From: Rhodopirellula sp.
Lineage (GTDB): Bacteria; Planctomycetota; Planctomycetia; Pirellulales; Pirellulaceae
Length of the DNA stretch: 64,000 bases
Assembly: GCA_002698965.1 (NCBI GenBank)
Contig: PAAT01000102.1
Span: forward strand, 1 to 64,000
Reading direction: 5' to 3'
Shown: positions 18,776 to 28,650 of the stretch, one piece after another
How positions within the stretch are numbered: the first letter of the stretch is position 1
How the letters are laid out: each line of letters opens with the position of its first letter
Notes under the pieces: generated by a model
Database searches by the model: none
Told to the model about the DNA's origin: nothing
The model's input: only the letters and a program-made list of their open reading frames with translations
Program-made: the position numbers and the translations under genes

Positions 18776-20275
18776 TTATTTGTAATCAGCGCCGGTGAGA
18801 CTGTTGAGCACAGAGTCCTGCCATTGTTTCATTGTTGTCCGCAGGTTTGATACGACCTCAGGATACTTCTCTGCAATGTCATGCTCCTCTGCCGAGTCCT
18901 GACGTATATCGAACAATTCGATGGTTTGGTCTGTGCCGGTGCCGCGAATTACCAATTTGTAATGAGAGGATAATATGGCGCGGTTTCCGGTGTAATCAGA
19001 AGGCACGATCTTGGCGTGTTTGAAATTGACGAAATTTCGGGTGTAGATATCACCCATCATTTTGACCAATGGCGTCGTACCGATTTGCAGATCGTTTTCA
19101 ATCCACGGTTCTCGTTGCAGGTCAGCACGGTGATTGAATTGCCAGAAGCATATTGGGGTGGGCCGCTGTTTGAGGGGATTGTCTATGAGACCTGTCAAAG
19201 AGATTCCGTCGAGAGTCACGGTAGGAATGGGAATGCCTGCTATCTCACAAAGTGTCGGTAAGATATCGCTGGTGACGGAATGAAACGGAGAGACGATTGG
19301 CGTTTGAATCCTGGCCGGCCACTCAATCACGCCGGGTACGCGAAGTCCTCCGTCATAGATTTGTCCTTTTCTCCCTCGAAGTGGGGAGGTTACGATTCCG
19401 TCACCCGGGGTTCCGTTATCACCGCAGTACCAAAGGATGGTGTTATCACGCACTTTCTTTTTCGTAAGGTAGTTTCTTAGCGTACCGATGGAACGATCCA
19501 TCGCAGTGATTTCTGCGTAACGCTCCTGCAGAATATCACCCAGTGGTCTGGTCGTTGGCCTCCCGGTTTGATTGGATGTCAGACGGAAGGTTTGTGCATT
19601 ATATTTGGCTGGAAGATCAGCATAGAGTTTTAGGTCGTGTTTCAGACCACTATATGGTTCGTGAGGTGAGCCGTACCAGAGAACGACGAAAAAGGGTTTT
19701 CGCTGCCGTTTTGCTTTAGCGATAAATTTTGTTGCTGCCGCAACGATGATTTCGGAACCTTCCCCAGCAATCATCTGTGGATCACCACCGTTTCGAGAGA
19801 GGGTGGGGTTTAATTCAAAGAAATTGTCGTGAGATAACCATTCGTCAAAACCGGCATTTCCTGGGTTCGTCGGGGAGGACTTCTTGACGGGCCCCAGGTG
19901 CCATTTGCCAAAGTGACCACAGAGATATCCCTTTTCTTTCAATAGCCTGGCAATGGTGATTTCCTCCGGCCGGAATGAGCGGCCTGGAGTGAAAGTGCCA
20001 TAACGGTTAGGGTGCCTGCCGGTTAATACACTTCCACGGGTTGGGCTGCAGGAAGAATGTGCTGCATAAAAGCGATCCAATCGTAGACCGTTAGCGGCCA
20101 TTTCATCTAATATCGGAGTGAATAAATGCGGATGGCCGTTATAGCCGGTTTCATCCCATCCGTGGTCGTCCCCCATCAAGAGGATAATGTTTGGAAGTTC
20201 CTCACTGCAGTTGGCTGTAGAGCCTAATAGCAAAGTTAAAACGAAAGTAATGACCGCGAAAAATCTAGAGGGCAT
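18776..20275 (-). CDS. Formylglycine-dependent sulfatase, exported
   Basis: A 499-residue sulfatase with a Sec signal (about 1-23). Metal ligands are visible in LLMGDDHGW (Asp36, Asp37) and the formylglycine motif is CSPTR (Cys76 to Arg80) followed by GSVLTGRHPNR. Later blocks GKWHLGP, YCGDNGTPGD and SPLRGRKG are standard for type I sulfatases. It should remove sulfate esters from carbohydrates in the periplasm after Cys76 is converted by a formylglycine-generating enzyme encoded elsewhere. It lies 43 bases after the DUF1501 at 20319 and 29 bases before the oxidoreductase gene, so these are probably cotranscribed. The exact glycan cannot be assigned. Confidence 0.93.
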   Translation of the reverse strand: MPSRFFAVITFVLTLLLGSTANCSEELPNIILLMGDDHGWDETGYNGHPHLFTPILDEMAANGLRLDRFYAAHSSCSPTRGSVLTGRHPNRYGTFTPGRSFRPEEITIARLLKEKGYLCGHFGKWHLGPVKKSSPTNPGNAGFDEWLSHDNFFELNPTLSRNGGDPQMIAGEGSEIIVAAATKFIAKAKRQRKPFFVVLWYGSPHEPYSGLKHDLKLYADLPAKYNAQTFRLTSNQTGRPTTRPLGDILQERYAEITAMDRSIGTLRNYLTKKKVRDNTILWYCGDNGTPGDGIVTSPLRGRKGQIYDGGLRVPGVIEWPARIQTPIVSPFHSVTSDILPTLCEIAGIPIPTVTLDGISLTGLIDNPLKQRPTPICFWQFNHRADLQREPWIENDLQIGTTPLVKMMGDIYTRNFVNFKHAKIVPSDYTGNRAILSSHYKLVIRGTGTDQTIELFDIRQDSAEEHDIAEKYPEVVSNLRTTMKQWQDSVLNSLTGADYK

Positions 20276-20318
20276 GTTCAGGGCTCAGTTAGGAATAAAG
20301 GGGTAATGGCTAACTGAA

Positions 20319-21761
20319 TTATATAAACAAATCGAGCACAGGTTTGCCAGAGGTGAGTTGGTGGGGCCGACCGATAGCATCTTGGATTTGCCAATTCGGG
20401 TTGATTCCGAGTGCCATAAAGATGGTCGCCGCCATATCTTCCGGGCTGACGGGGTGGGCAGTAGCATAGGCAGCATGCTTGTCGGTTTCCCCGTAGATAA
20501 ATCCACGTTTGATACCCCCTCCGGCTAAAACGGCAGGAAAAAGTGTGCTCCAGTGATTACGTCCCCAACTACTGTTGGCTTTGGGAGTCCGGCCCATTTC
20601 ACCCATGACGACAATAAGTGTATCGTCTAGCATTCCTCGGTCATCGAGGTCATTGACAAGAGCCGCAAATGCCTGGTCAAAGGTGGGGAGTAGATGTTTT
20701 TTGACATCGTCGCTGTTGCGGTGTGAATCCCAGCTATATCCGTCGACGCAGTCGTACTGTACGGTGACAAAACGCGTTCCGGCTTCAATGAGACGGCGAG
20801 CCACTAAAGCGGACTGCCCGTAGAGATGTCGGCCATAAGTATCTCGCGTCTTTGGATCTTCTTTCGTAACATCGAAAGCCTCTCGAGCTTTGTCGGACAA
20901 GACAAGTTCTAATGCTCTGGCACGGTATTTATCAAATACCCGGGTGCGATCCAGTTCCCGCAGTGTCTGCTGGTGTTCATTAATTCGGTTGAGTAGTTGA
21001 GCCCGGGAGTTAAAACGCCCAATGGTCATGCCGGCCTGCGGACTAAGTCCCTTTATGCTGAACTGGAGTTCTTCGTCCGTGCAGGTTCGCCAGAAGGGGT
21101 TATCGTTTTCCGAATTTTTATTGACCCCGGTTACAACTGGCGCATAAGCGCCGCCCAGCCAGCCTGCGGTTTCACCCGGCCTGGCGATATCCCCTTTTTG
21201 TTGTAGGCTGCCTAAAGCATTTGGTAATACCGCGTAAGTCGGGGCTTCATTGATAAGACCACGACGTTGATCGAAATACTTGGCGACACTCCCGATGGCA
21301 GGCCAATCCTGTGGGGTCACATTAAAACCGCCCCCAATGGGAACGTGCCAACGGTGGCCTGTTTGGACATAGTGACCGGCTCCGCTATGGTCGTTAAAGT
21401 CATGTGTCATGGTTTTAACAACCGTGATTTTGTCAGTGATCTGAGCGATATTTGGCAGGTGTTCGCAAACGAGCAGTCCGTCCGTTGAACAGGGAATGGG
21501 CTTGAAAGGACCACGGATGTCACTTGGAGCATCCGGCTTCATGTCGAATGTTTCTAACTGACTGGGACCGCCAAACAAATGCATGAAAATGACATTTTTG
21601 GCAGAAGGGCTTGGGGCGTCGTCAAAGTTGTTGTCGACGGCCTCAAGAACCTTCGGTAAGCTGACACCAAGCATCCCGGCACCGGCGGCTTGCAGAAGTC
21701 GGCGGCGATTAGTCTCAGGTGCCTGATTTAATAAAGTTAACAATGCTGCGGCTCTCGTCAA
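20319..21761 (-). CDS. DUF1501 family protein (tandem copy 2)
   Basis: A 480-residue protein starting with TTG at 21761; the TTGA here overlaps the TGA stop of the preceding DUF1501 gene, so translation is coupled. A Tat-type signal (TNRRRLLQAAGAGMLG) lies about 18 residues in. DUF1501 marks include FGGPSQLETFDMKP, GEMGRTPKANSSWGRNHW and a final GRPHQLTSGKPVLDLF. In this copy the usual GRDHW reads GRNHW, an Asp to Asn change at a putative metal-ligand position that its tandem neighbour does not share. Function of the family is unknown. It has no DUF1549/DUF1553 partner next to it; a sulfatase follows instead. Confidence 0.88.
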   Translation of the reverse strand: MTRAAALLTLLNQAPETNRRRLLQAAGAGMLGVSLPKVLEAVDNNFDDAPSPSAKNVIFMHLFGGPSQLETFDMKPDAPSDIRGPFKPIPCSTDGLLVCEHLPNIAQITDKITVVKTMTHDFNDHSGAGHYVQTGHRWHVPIGGGFNVTPQDWPAIGSVAKYFDQRRGLINEAPTYAVLPNALGSLQQKGDIARPGETAGWLGGAYAPVVTGVNKNSENDNPFWRTCTDEELQFSIKGLSPQAGMTIGRFNSRAQLLNRINEHQQTLRELDRTRVFDKYRARALELVLSDKAREAFDVTKEDPKTRDTYGRHLYGQSALVARRLIEAGTRFVTVQYDCVDGYSWDSHRNSDDVKKHLLPTFDQAFAALVNDLDDRGMLDDTLIVVMGEMGRTPKANSSWGRNHWSTLFPAVLAGGGIKRGFIYGETDKHAAYATAHPVSPEDMAATIFMALGINPNWQIQDAIGRPHQLTSGKPVLDLFI

Positions 21762-23146
21762 AATAATTCATGGATCGCGGTGGGGTCTTCGAGGACGGGA
21801 GTTGGGCGGCCTGCGTGATCAAGGATGTGCAACTTAGGGTCGATGCCCATACATTCATATACAGTGGCATGAATATTTGAAGGTGTTACTGGTCGGTCCT
21901 TGGCGGCATCCCCTTTTTTGGTGGTCGAGCCAATGAGGCGTCCACCTTTTATCCCCCCGCCACCCATGAGACAAAACATCGAATTTCCCCAATGATCTCT
22001 CCCGGGCGTTCCCTTGCTCAGTGGGGGGCCTCCGTTGCCTCCATCATTCATTCTGGGGGTACGACTGAACTCGCCACATAACATCACGACGGTTGTTTCC
22101 AGTAGTCCTCTCTGATCCAGGTCTGCAAATAAAGTCGCGACTGCAGCGTCCACCCGAGGTAACAATGTTTCATACCCGCTTTGCAGGTTCCAGTGGTGAT
22201 CCCAGCCGCTAAATTGGACGGTCACAAAGGACGCTCCAGCTTCGACTAAACGACGGGCCAGAAGTGTGCTTTGCCCCCAAGTGTGGCGTCCGTATTCGTC
22301 TCGTAGACCATCGTTCTCCTGATTGATGTCAAATGCCTGTCGAGCCTTTTCACCCGTAACAAAACTGAATGCCTGTTGATCAAATTGGTCAAGAGCATCA
22401 AAGGTGCCTTTTGATTCGATCTGGCGACTGATTTTGTCGAGTTCACCGCGAAGTTGCGTACGGTCGTCAAGCCGATCTACCGTAATGCCTGTCGGCAGGA
22501 CCATGTTCTCTACTTTGAAGTTGGCGTTGTTTGGGTCTCCCTTGGTTTGAAAAGGATCATATTGCACGCCTAAGAATTTACCGCCAAAGTACCCCGGTAC
22601 ACGTCCCACACTAGAGGCTGAGGGAACCGAAACATAAGGTGGCACCTCCCGGCTTATCGTTTCACGTTGTTGAGCAACGACCGCTCCAAGCCCCGGGAAC
22701 TTGCCAATGTTATTAGCCCCGCTGACCCCCATGTTTTTCGTTGTGAGCATGCGATGAGCGCCGCCGAAATGGTCGCCAGTGCCGTGGTGCAGTGAACGGA
22801 CGATTGAGAATTTGTCAGTATGCTGTGCCTGCTTTGGATATAGTTCCGTAATGTCAAATCCGGGCACCTTGGTTTGGATGGGATTCCAAATACCTCGGTA
22901 TTCAATCGGGGCATCTGGTTTCATGTCGTACATGTCCATATGGCCGGGGCCGCCATCGAGCCAAATCAAAATCGTAGACACATCGGATTTGCTTTGATTG
23001 GCACTGGCTGCTTTCGCCCGTAGAACATCGCTTAGGCTAAGGGAGGTCAGACCGGCAACACCAAGCTGGACGAAACTTCGCCGAGTGATGCCATCGCAGT
23101 ACTCACGTGACCGTTTATCTTTGGCTTTAGCAAATAGTCGTAACAT
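21758..23146 (-). CDS. DUF1501 family protein (tandem copy 1)
   Basis: A 462-residue Tat-exported protein (GITRRSFVQLGVAGLTSLSLSD at about 19-40). Hallmarks are LDGGPGHMDMYDMKP, GEFSRTPRMNDGGNGG, GRDHWGNSMF and an ending of the type LDHAGRPTPVLEDPTAIHELF. The next DUF1501 gene begins on its stop codon. The two proteins are clearly related but diverged, so this is an old duplication, not a recent repeat. The kelch gene lies 139 bases upstream on the same strand and may or may not share its promoter. Confidence 0.9.
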   Translation of the reverse strand: MLRLFAKAKDKRSREYCDGITRRSFVQLGVAGLTSLSLSDVLRAKAASANQSKSDVSTILIWLDGGPGHMDMYDMKPDAPIEYRGIWNPIQTKVPGFDITELYPKQAQHTDKFSIVRSLHHGTGDHFGGAHRMLTTKNMGVSGANNIGKFPGLGAVVAQQRETISREVPPYVSVPSASSVGRVPGYFGGKFLGVQYDPFQTKGDPNNANFKVENMVLPTGITVDRLDDRTQLRGELDKISRQIESKGTFDALDQFDQQAFSFVTGEKARQAFDINQENDGLRDEYGRHTWGQSTLLARRLVEAGASFVTVQFSGWDHHWNLQSGYETLLPRVDAAVATLFADLDQRGLLETTVVMLCGEFSRTPRMNDGGNGGPPLSKGTPGRDHWGNSMFCLMGGGGIKGGRLIGSTTKKGDAAKDRPVTPSNIHATVYECMGIDPKLHILDHAGRPTPVLEDPTAIHELF

Positions 23147-23285
23147 CGGATTCTCTCGTGGTTAAATCGTGTCAACGTCTTCTATTTTAAATATCGGCGC
23201 GTTGAACCTCAATGTTGATTGGTTATAAACTACATCTAAAGGGGGGGCGGTTGAAGTTAGGGTGAAAGTGGTAGAAAAGTCCTGT

Positions 23286-24332
23286 TTAATCTCTTTCGGT
23301 CTTTAGTATGGGTTGTCGTTTTGTCGGTAAAGGAAAGGCCTCCAGAGTCTCGTATTTACCGGTCTCCATACTGGCTCCTCCAATCAGCAGCCCTTCACCA
23401 GTAGAGATGGGTAGAAGCCGATGGAAGAAGCGGGCTTCCCTAATGGTGCTAGTTACTTCAAATTCTCCGAGAGAATTAAGTGTTTGGATTGAACCGTCAT
23501 AGGCAGAAACGATGATCCTGCCGCCGGCATTGCAACTTGCGGTCCCAAATCCAGTCAGTTCGGATTCGCCAATCAGTGTGGGGCCATCTGTCCACTTGTT
23601 TGTACGATGATCATAGAACACGGTGCGAGGGGTCGTCTCACCAGTGTCTTGCATTCCCCCAACAACGAGGATGCCATGCTTCGTAGGTGCTATTGAGACA
23701 GCGCGGCGACGGTACGGGAAATCCGCAATGGCCGTCCATTGTCCAGTTCGAGCACGGAGGTTAAACGTCCACGCGGTTTGGTGCCAGACAGGATCGTCTT
23801 CTCCCTGCATTTTCCAACCTCCAACAACGTAAAGAATTCCGTTGCTGGATACGACGGCGTCAAAGGATGATCGCCCCTCCGGCAAGTCAGGCAGGACGGT
23901 CCACTGTTTGGTTTTGAGATTAAATCTTGCAAACGATCGTTGAGACCATAAATCATGGTCATCGCCTGGAGCGTTTAACGCCGTGAATCCCCCGAGGCGG
24001 TAAAGCGAGTTTTTATAAGCAACTAATGCGAGACCCTGTAAACGTGGTCCCTGGCTTAATTGCGACCATTGTTTCGTTTTTAAGTCCAGTTCCCATAACG
24101 TGTTGGCCTGATCCGCGGTTGAGTAACGGTGGGCTTGCCCAAAGTGTCCCCCATAGTAATAAATCTTGCCCTGGTGAACCGTTGCTCCAAAACTGGTTAC
24201 CGGCTCTGGTATTGGAGGATAGGGGGTTTCAATGTCTTTGGCTTGAAGCGGTCCAATAAACGTAAAAAGAGCTGCTGTTATCACTGCTTTGAGGAGGGAA
24301 GTGAGCATCGTGGTTAGATGATTTCGTGACAT
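23286..24332 (-). CDS. Secreted kelch-repeat beta-propeller protein
   Basis: Start taken at ATG 24332 (348 residues); a TTG four codons upstream is possible. The signal segment is LLKAVITAALFTFIGPLQA. The body shows kelch blades: HQGKIYYYGGHFG, YKNSLYRLGGFT, SNGILYVVGGW, TKHGILVVGGM and a last GEGLLIGGASM, each followed by conserved Trp-containing strands such as WSQLSQGPRL and WTVLPDLP. This gives about six blades. No catalytic residues were recognised. Kelch propellers of this sort bind carbohydrate or protein. It may be first gene of the run leading into the DUF1501 pair and sulfatase. Confidence 0.85.
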   Translation of the reverse strand: MSRNHLTTMLTSLLKAVITAALFTFIGPLQAKDIETPYPPIPEPVTSFGATVHQGKIYYYGGHFGQAHRYSTADQANTLWELDLKTKQWSQLSQGPRLQGLALVAYKNSLYRLGGFTALNAPGDDHDLWSQRSFARFNLKTKQWTVLPDLPEGRSSFDAVVSSNGILYVVGGWKMQGEDDPVWHQTAWTFNLRARTGQWTAIADFPYRRRAVSIAPTKHGILVVGGMQDTGETTPRTVFYDHRTNKWTDGPTLIGESELTGFGTASCNAGGRIIVSAYDGSIQTLNSLGEFEVTSTIREARFFHRLLPISTGEGLLIGGASMETGKYETLEAFPLPTKRQPILKTERD

Positions 24333-24472
24333 TCTAATGGGCAAATAAGTGATTTTTATGGGTTAGCTTAATGAAAACAAGGGTTTCAAGAAAATGTTAC
24401 GTATAGTTTACAAGATACTCCATTAAAATGCTTTCATGCTGTTGTGGATTAGCCAGAAATCTTAGATGATAG

Positions 24473-25549
24473 GTGTTCGCGGAATGTGTTGTCCCGACCT
24501 CCGTGATTGATTTAAAGCTCATCTCGTCATTGCGGAAAACCTTAGTGCGATCAGAAAAAGAAATACTGATTGAATCGAAAGAATTCGCCTCCGAAACTCC
24601 TTGGGTTAGCTGGTGGTGCATGGTCACGACGGCAGTGGTTTGGATTGCGTGCGTGGTAGCTACACTTCTTACCGACACTTGGTGGTTGCGACTCTGCTGC
24701 AGTTGTCTACTTGGTCTGGTACATGTTCGCTTGTTTGTGATTTATCATGATTTTCAGCATGGTGCACTACTACCAAAGTCGCGGTTAGTTCGTGGCTTTA
24801 TGTTTCTGTTTGGTTGCATCACGCTTAGCCCACCAAGCGTTTGGAAGCGTTCCCATAACCATCATCACAAAAACAATGCCAAACTATTTGGGGCTTCGAT
24901 TGGTTCGTATCCTGTCATGACGACGGAAGCCTATGCAGAGGCAAGTTTTTGGCAACGACTGTTGTACAAGTTCTCACGTCATCCATTGACGATTGGGGGC
25001 GGTTACTTAACGGTGTTTTTTATCGGTATGACGGTTCGTCCCCTGTTTCTCAATCCTAAGCGACACTGGGATGCCATTTGCTCCTTGTTGGTACATGCTG
25101 GTCTGATTGTTGCACTGGCCTTTGTAGATCCGATGGGGATTCTTTTTGTTACGTGTGTTCCAATGATCATCGCAGGTGCGTCTGGTGCCTATTTGTTCTA
25201 TGCTCAGCACAACTATCCGGATGTCGCCTTAAAACTGGGTAAAGACTGGAACTATGTGACGGCAGCTTTGAAGTCCTCAAGCTATATAAAGATGCACCCG
25301 ATCCTGCATTGGTTTACTGCTAATATTGGCTACCATCATGTGCATCATTTGAATCATCGAATTCCTTTCTATAAACTGCCGAAAGCAATGGCTGCTATTA
25401 AGGAACTGCATAATCCCGGGGTCACTTCATTGCGTCCATGGGATGTCTACAAATGCCTGCGTTTAAAGCTTTGGGATGTAAACGAAGAACGTCTCGTTTC
25501 GTTTGCCTGGGCTCGACGTCAACGCAGAGCCGCCCGCATCACAGCGTAG
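24473..25549 (+). CDS. Membrane fatty acid desaturase
   Basis: A 358-residue integral membrane di-iron desaturase. The three histidine boxes are clear: HDFQH (92-96), HNHHH (128-132) and HHVHH near residue 290, spaced as in acyl-lipid desaturases. Hydrophobic helices flank them (about 48-66, 73-92, 107-120, 175-190, 205-240). It should introduce double bonds into membrane acyl chains, so a role in fluidity is expected. The start is GTG at 24473; no ATG lies upstream of residue 50. It begins 140 bases from the divergent kelch gene and is followed by the hydrolase gene after about 19 bases. Confidence 0.88.
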   Translation: MFAECVVPTSVIDLKLISSLRKTLVRSEKEILIESKEFASETPWVSWWCMVTTAVVWIACVVATLLTDTWWLRLCCSCLLGLVHVRLFVIYHDFQHGALLPKSRLVRGFMFLFGCITLSPPSVWKRSHNHHHKNNAKLFGASIGSYPVMTTEAYAEASFWQRLLYKFSRHPLTIGGGYLTVFFIGMTVRPLFLNPKRHWDAICSLLVHAGLIVALAFVDPMGILFVTCVPMIIAGASGAYLFYAQHNYPDVALKLGKDWNYVTAALKSSSYIKMHPILHWFTANIGYHHVHHLNHRIPFYKLPKAMAAIKELHNPGVTSLRPWDVYKCLRLKLWDVNEERLVSFAWARRQRRAARITA

Positions 25550-25568
25550 TGAATTCAAACCATTGCCA

Positions 25569-26756
25569 GTGAAAGGGTCAGTCGTGGTCGAATCGGGGGC
25601 GAGTAACTGGAATATTCGCTTTAAGCATTTATATGTGTTCGTGATGTTCTGCCTGCTAACTAGTTCATCTGTAGGTCAGCAGCCTTTTGTGGAATATAGC
25701 GAACGTGACAGTGCCTATTTGAGTCGTCTGCACACTCGGGTTCGCGGCCCGTTGGCGGTTGAGCAACTACGTCCGCGTGGAGTACCTCGCTGGCAGTTGA
25801 TAGCGAGGCGAAAACTGACGGAATTACTTGGTTTGGATGTGATCGCGAGAGATAACCGGGGTTATCAAAGTCAGGTGCGTTTGCAAGATGCGATAGCAGA
25901 TGATGGTTTCAGTCGTACTTTGGGTAAGATAGAGACTGAAGCAGGGATTGAGATTCCGTTCTGGTTACTCATTCCCAATGGAGAGGACCATCCCCCACGC
26001 CCTTTAGCTGTTTGCGCACAAGGGCACGGTGGTAATAGCTGGAATAACTATGCAGGCATCTACCAAAATGCGGCGGAGCGTGAAAAGGCATTAGCTCGTA
26101 ATGCCACTCCGGGACTTGAGGCTGTTCGCCGCGGATATATTACTATTGTTCCTGCAGTCCGGGGTTTGGCTACGGTCGCATCAATCGCCGACCCTAAGGG
26201 CCGGCATGGAAACCAACTTTGCCGAGCTCAGTTGGTTCATTGTTTATTGGCAGGCCGCACGGCGATTGGAGAACGCGTCTGGGACTGTCAGAAAATCCTT
26301 GACTGGGCACTGACTGGATTGCCTAATGTTGACACAAAACGGGTGCTGTTCACAGGGAATTCCGGCGGCGGTGTGCTCACGGTATATATGGCAGCCTTAG
26401 ATGAACGGATTACTGTTGCAGTACCCAGTTGCTCTTTTACTTCGTATACCGATCTTTCCGGCTTTGTCTTTCATTGTGATTGCTGTCTAGTTCCAAGGGT
26501 TCAGTCTGAGCTGGGAGATTTTTCTGATATCGGAGCGTTGGTGGTTCCTCGCTATTTATTGGCCGTGCATGGAAAACAGGATGGACTTCATCACTACCCG
26601 GCAGTCGAAGCAGCAATGACCCGTGTGGCGCGGGTGTACGGCCTCCTCAATCAGGAGGATAAATTCGCTCATCGTTGGGGCCAGGAGGGACATAAGTTTT
26701 ATCCTGATATAATGTGGCCGTTTATCGAAAATGCATTTGCGGAACTCCACAAGTAG
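25569..26756 (+). CDS. Secreted alpha/beta hydrolase (acetyl-esterase or dienelactone-hydrolase-like)
   Basis: The frame is open from 25503, overlapping the desaturase. A GTG at 25569 gives a protein with a plausible signal (FKHLYVFVMFCLLTSSSVG) and avoids the overlap, so it is preferred, though uncertain. The alpha/beta hydrolase core shows FWLLIPNG, CAQGHGGNSWN (oxyanion region), the nucleophile elbow GNSGGG and a late QEGHKFYPD with the catalytic His. Such proteins in planctomycetes often act as acetyl xylan or carbohydrate esterases; the substrate is not determined. It precedes the helicase gene by 25 bases. Confidence 0.8.
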   Translation: MKGSVVVESGASNWNIRFKHLYVFVMFCLLTSSSVGQQPFVEYSERDSAYLSRLHTRVRGPLAVEQLRPRGVPRWQLIARRKLTELLGLDVIARDNRGYQSQVRLQDAIADDGFSRTLGKIETEAGIEIPFWLLIPNGEDHPPRPLAVCAQGHGGNSWNNYAGIYQNAAEREKALARNATPGLEAVRRGYITIVPAVRGLATVASIADPKGRHGNQLCRAQLVHCLLAGRTAIGERVWDCQKILDWALTGLPNVDTKRVLFTGNSGGGVLTVYMAALDERITVAVPSCSFTSYTDLSGFVFHCDCCLVPRVQSELGDFSDIGALVVPRYLLAVHGKQDGLHHYPAVEAAMTRVARVYGLLNQEDKFAHRWGQEGHKFYPDIMWPFIENAFAELHK

Positions 26757-26781
26757 TCTTGATAAAAAGGTTTCTAAATCA

Positions 26782-28644
26782 ATGCAACGCCACGTGGAGC
26801 AATTAATCGACTGGATCGATCAGGAGTCAGCTGCTCAGGCTAAGCAGTTAGACGAGCGTCGGCAGCGAAGTGGAGATGGTGGCGCGGAACGAACAGGGGA
26901 AACACTCCTGGACATGGCATTGGTGGATACGCGGCCGGGGCTGGCAGGCGCGACCATCGCCACATTTGTGAAACGCAATCGAGAGCGAGGTCTTCCACCG
27001 AACCGGTTTCGCGTTGGCACGCCGGTGATGACCACCGGTAATGGAGCGGATGTTGAGCTTGCTCGTGGAGTGGTTGTCGCCAGAGATTCCCAGACCTTAA
27101 AAGTATCTTTGCCCTTTGTCCCCGATGGAGGCCGGTATCGCTTGGATGTCCAGCCGGACGAGATCACTCGTCAGAGACAGAAAGAAGTTCTCGCGGGTTT
27201 GTCTGAAGCTGCTGGTAGATTAGGGCAATTGAAAGAAGTGTTGCTGGGCGGTAGACCACCGGAGTCCTCGGCCGCGACCTATGAGAATTCAAAACTGAAT
27301 TCGTCACAGCTTGCAGCGGTACAGCAATGCCTTTCAGCGAAGGATGTTAGTATTATTCATGGGCCTCCAGGAACCGGAAAAACCACGACGGTCGTGGAGT
27401 TAATTAAGGCCTCGGTGAGGCAAGGACAAAAGATACTTGCCACCGCACCAAGTAACACTGCTGTCGATAACCTTCTCGAAAAACTAGTTGCGGAGGGTGT
27501 CAAATCGGTTCGTTTGGGACATCCGGCTCGTGTTGAACGCAGCCTGGTTGAACACACGCTTGACGCGCAGGTGTCTCGGGATGAGACAATGGAAATTGTC
27601 AAGGATATGCGTCGTGAATCAGAGCAGTACTTTCGTAGAGCCGGAAGATATACAAGGAGTCAGCCGCCCCGTGGGGCGAAACAGGATATGTATAACGAAG
27701 GGAAGCGTTTACGGCAGGATGCGCGGCTTCTGGAAAAAACCGTGGTAGATTGGGTTTTGGATCGTGCTGATGTTATTTGTGCGACGAATTCGATCAACAC
27801 GCATTTGCTCACGGGTCGGCGTTTCGATCTGGCAGTGATTGATGAAGCCTGTCAGTGCACGGAACCGTCCTGTTGGGTTCCACTGCAGTTAGCCGATAAA
27901 CTCGTCTTGGCAGGCGACCACTGTCAGTTGCCACCGACAGTAGTTTCCACCAAGGCTGCTAAAGAAGGATTTACTGTCAGCCTGCTAGAGCGGCTAGTCG
28001 GTTTGTATGGGAACCAAATCACAACACGTCTTGCAACGCAATATCGAATGCACCACCAAATTATGCAGTTTTCCTCGGATCATTTTTATGAAAGTGGCTT
28101 ACTGGCAGACGACTCAGTGGCAGAACACCTTTTAGATGAACTTACAGGTGTATCGACGGCAGCTCTGACTTCCACTCCTTTACAGTTCATTGATACTGCA
28201 GGTGCTGATTGGGATGAAGAACAAGAAGAGGGTGGTGAAAGTCGGTTGAATCGTTCAGAGGCCCGGTTGGTGATGAAAAAAATTAACGCCTTAGTTGAAT
28301 GTGGCGTTACCCCCGGTTCGATAGCGGTGATTACGCCTTACTCTGCACAGGCACGATATATTCGCTCTCTGGGTGAATTTCAGGGAGTTGAGATCGATAC
28401 AGTCGACGGATTCCAAGGCCGTGAAAAAGAGGTTGTCATTATTTCCTGTGTGCGCAGTAATCGTGATGGTGAGATCGGGTTCCTCGGCGATACACGCCGG
28501 ATGAATGTGGCTTTGACGCGTGCTCGTCGCAAGTTGATCGTGATTGGTGATAGTGCGACATTGGGAAATAATGAATTTTACTCCCAATTACTTAGTTACT
28601 TTGAGCAAGTTGGCGCATATTCCAGTGTTTGGACTGAAATGTAA
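26782..28644 (+). CDS. SF1B DNA/RNA helicase (IGHMBP2/Dna2-like AAA_11-AAA_12)
   Basis: A 620-residue cytoplasmic helicase from the ATG at 26782; upstream codons of the open frame overlap the hydrolase gene. An N-terminal beta-barrel-like region (about 70-130) precedes the core. Motifs: Walker A GPPGTGKT (194-201), motif Ia TAPSNTAVD, Walker B VIDEACQ, GDHCQLPPT (motif III), QYRMH (motif IV), VDGFQGREK (motif V) and VALTRARRK (motif VI). These match the UPF1-like group. It unwinds nucleic acid with ATP, in repair or RNA handling. It is the only nucleic acid enzyme in the window and ends 6 bases from a convergent gene. Confidence 0.92.
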   Translation: MQRHVEQLIDWIDQESAAQAKQLDERRQRSGDGGAERTGETLLDMALVDTRPGLAGATIATFVKRNRERGLPPNRFRVGTPVMTTGNGADVELARGVVVARDSQTLKVSLPFVPDGGRYRLDVQPDEITRQRQKEVLAGLSEAAGRLGQLKEVLLGGRPPESSAATYENSKLNSSQLAAVQQCLSAKDVSIIHGPPGTGKTTTVVELIKASVRQGQKILATAPSNTAVDNLLEKLVAEGVKSVRLGHPARVERSLVEHTLDAQVSRDETMEIVKDMRRESEQYFRRAGRYTRSQPPRGAKQDMYNEGKRLRQDARLLEKTVVDWVLDRADVICATNSINTHLLTGRRFDLAVIDEACQCTEPSCWVPLQLADKLVLAGDHCQLPPTVVSTKAAKEGFTVSLLERLVGLYGNQITTRLATQYRMHHQIMQFSSDHFYESGLLADDSVAEHLLDELTGVSTAALTSTPLQFIDTAGADWDEEQEEGGESRLNRSEARLVMKKINALVECGVTPGSIAVITPYSAQARYIRSLGEFQGVEIDTVDGFQGREKEVVIISCVRSNRDGEIGFLGDTRRMNVALTRARRKLIVIGDSATLGNNEFYSQLLSYFEQVGAYSSVWTEM

Positions 28645-28650
28645 TGCGAG

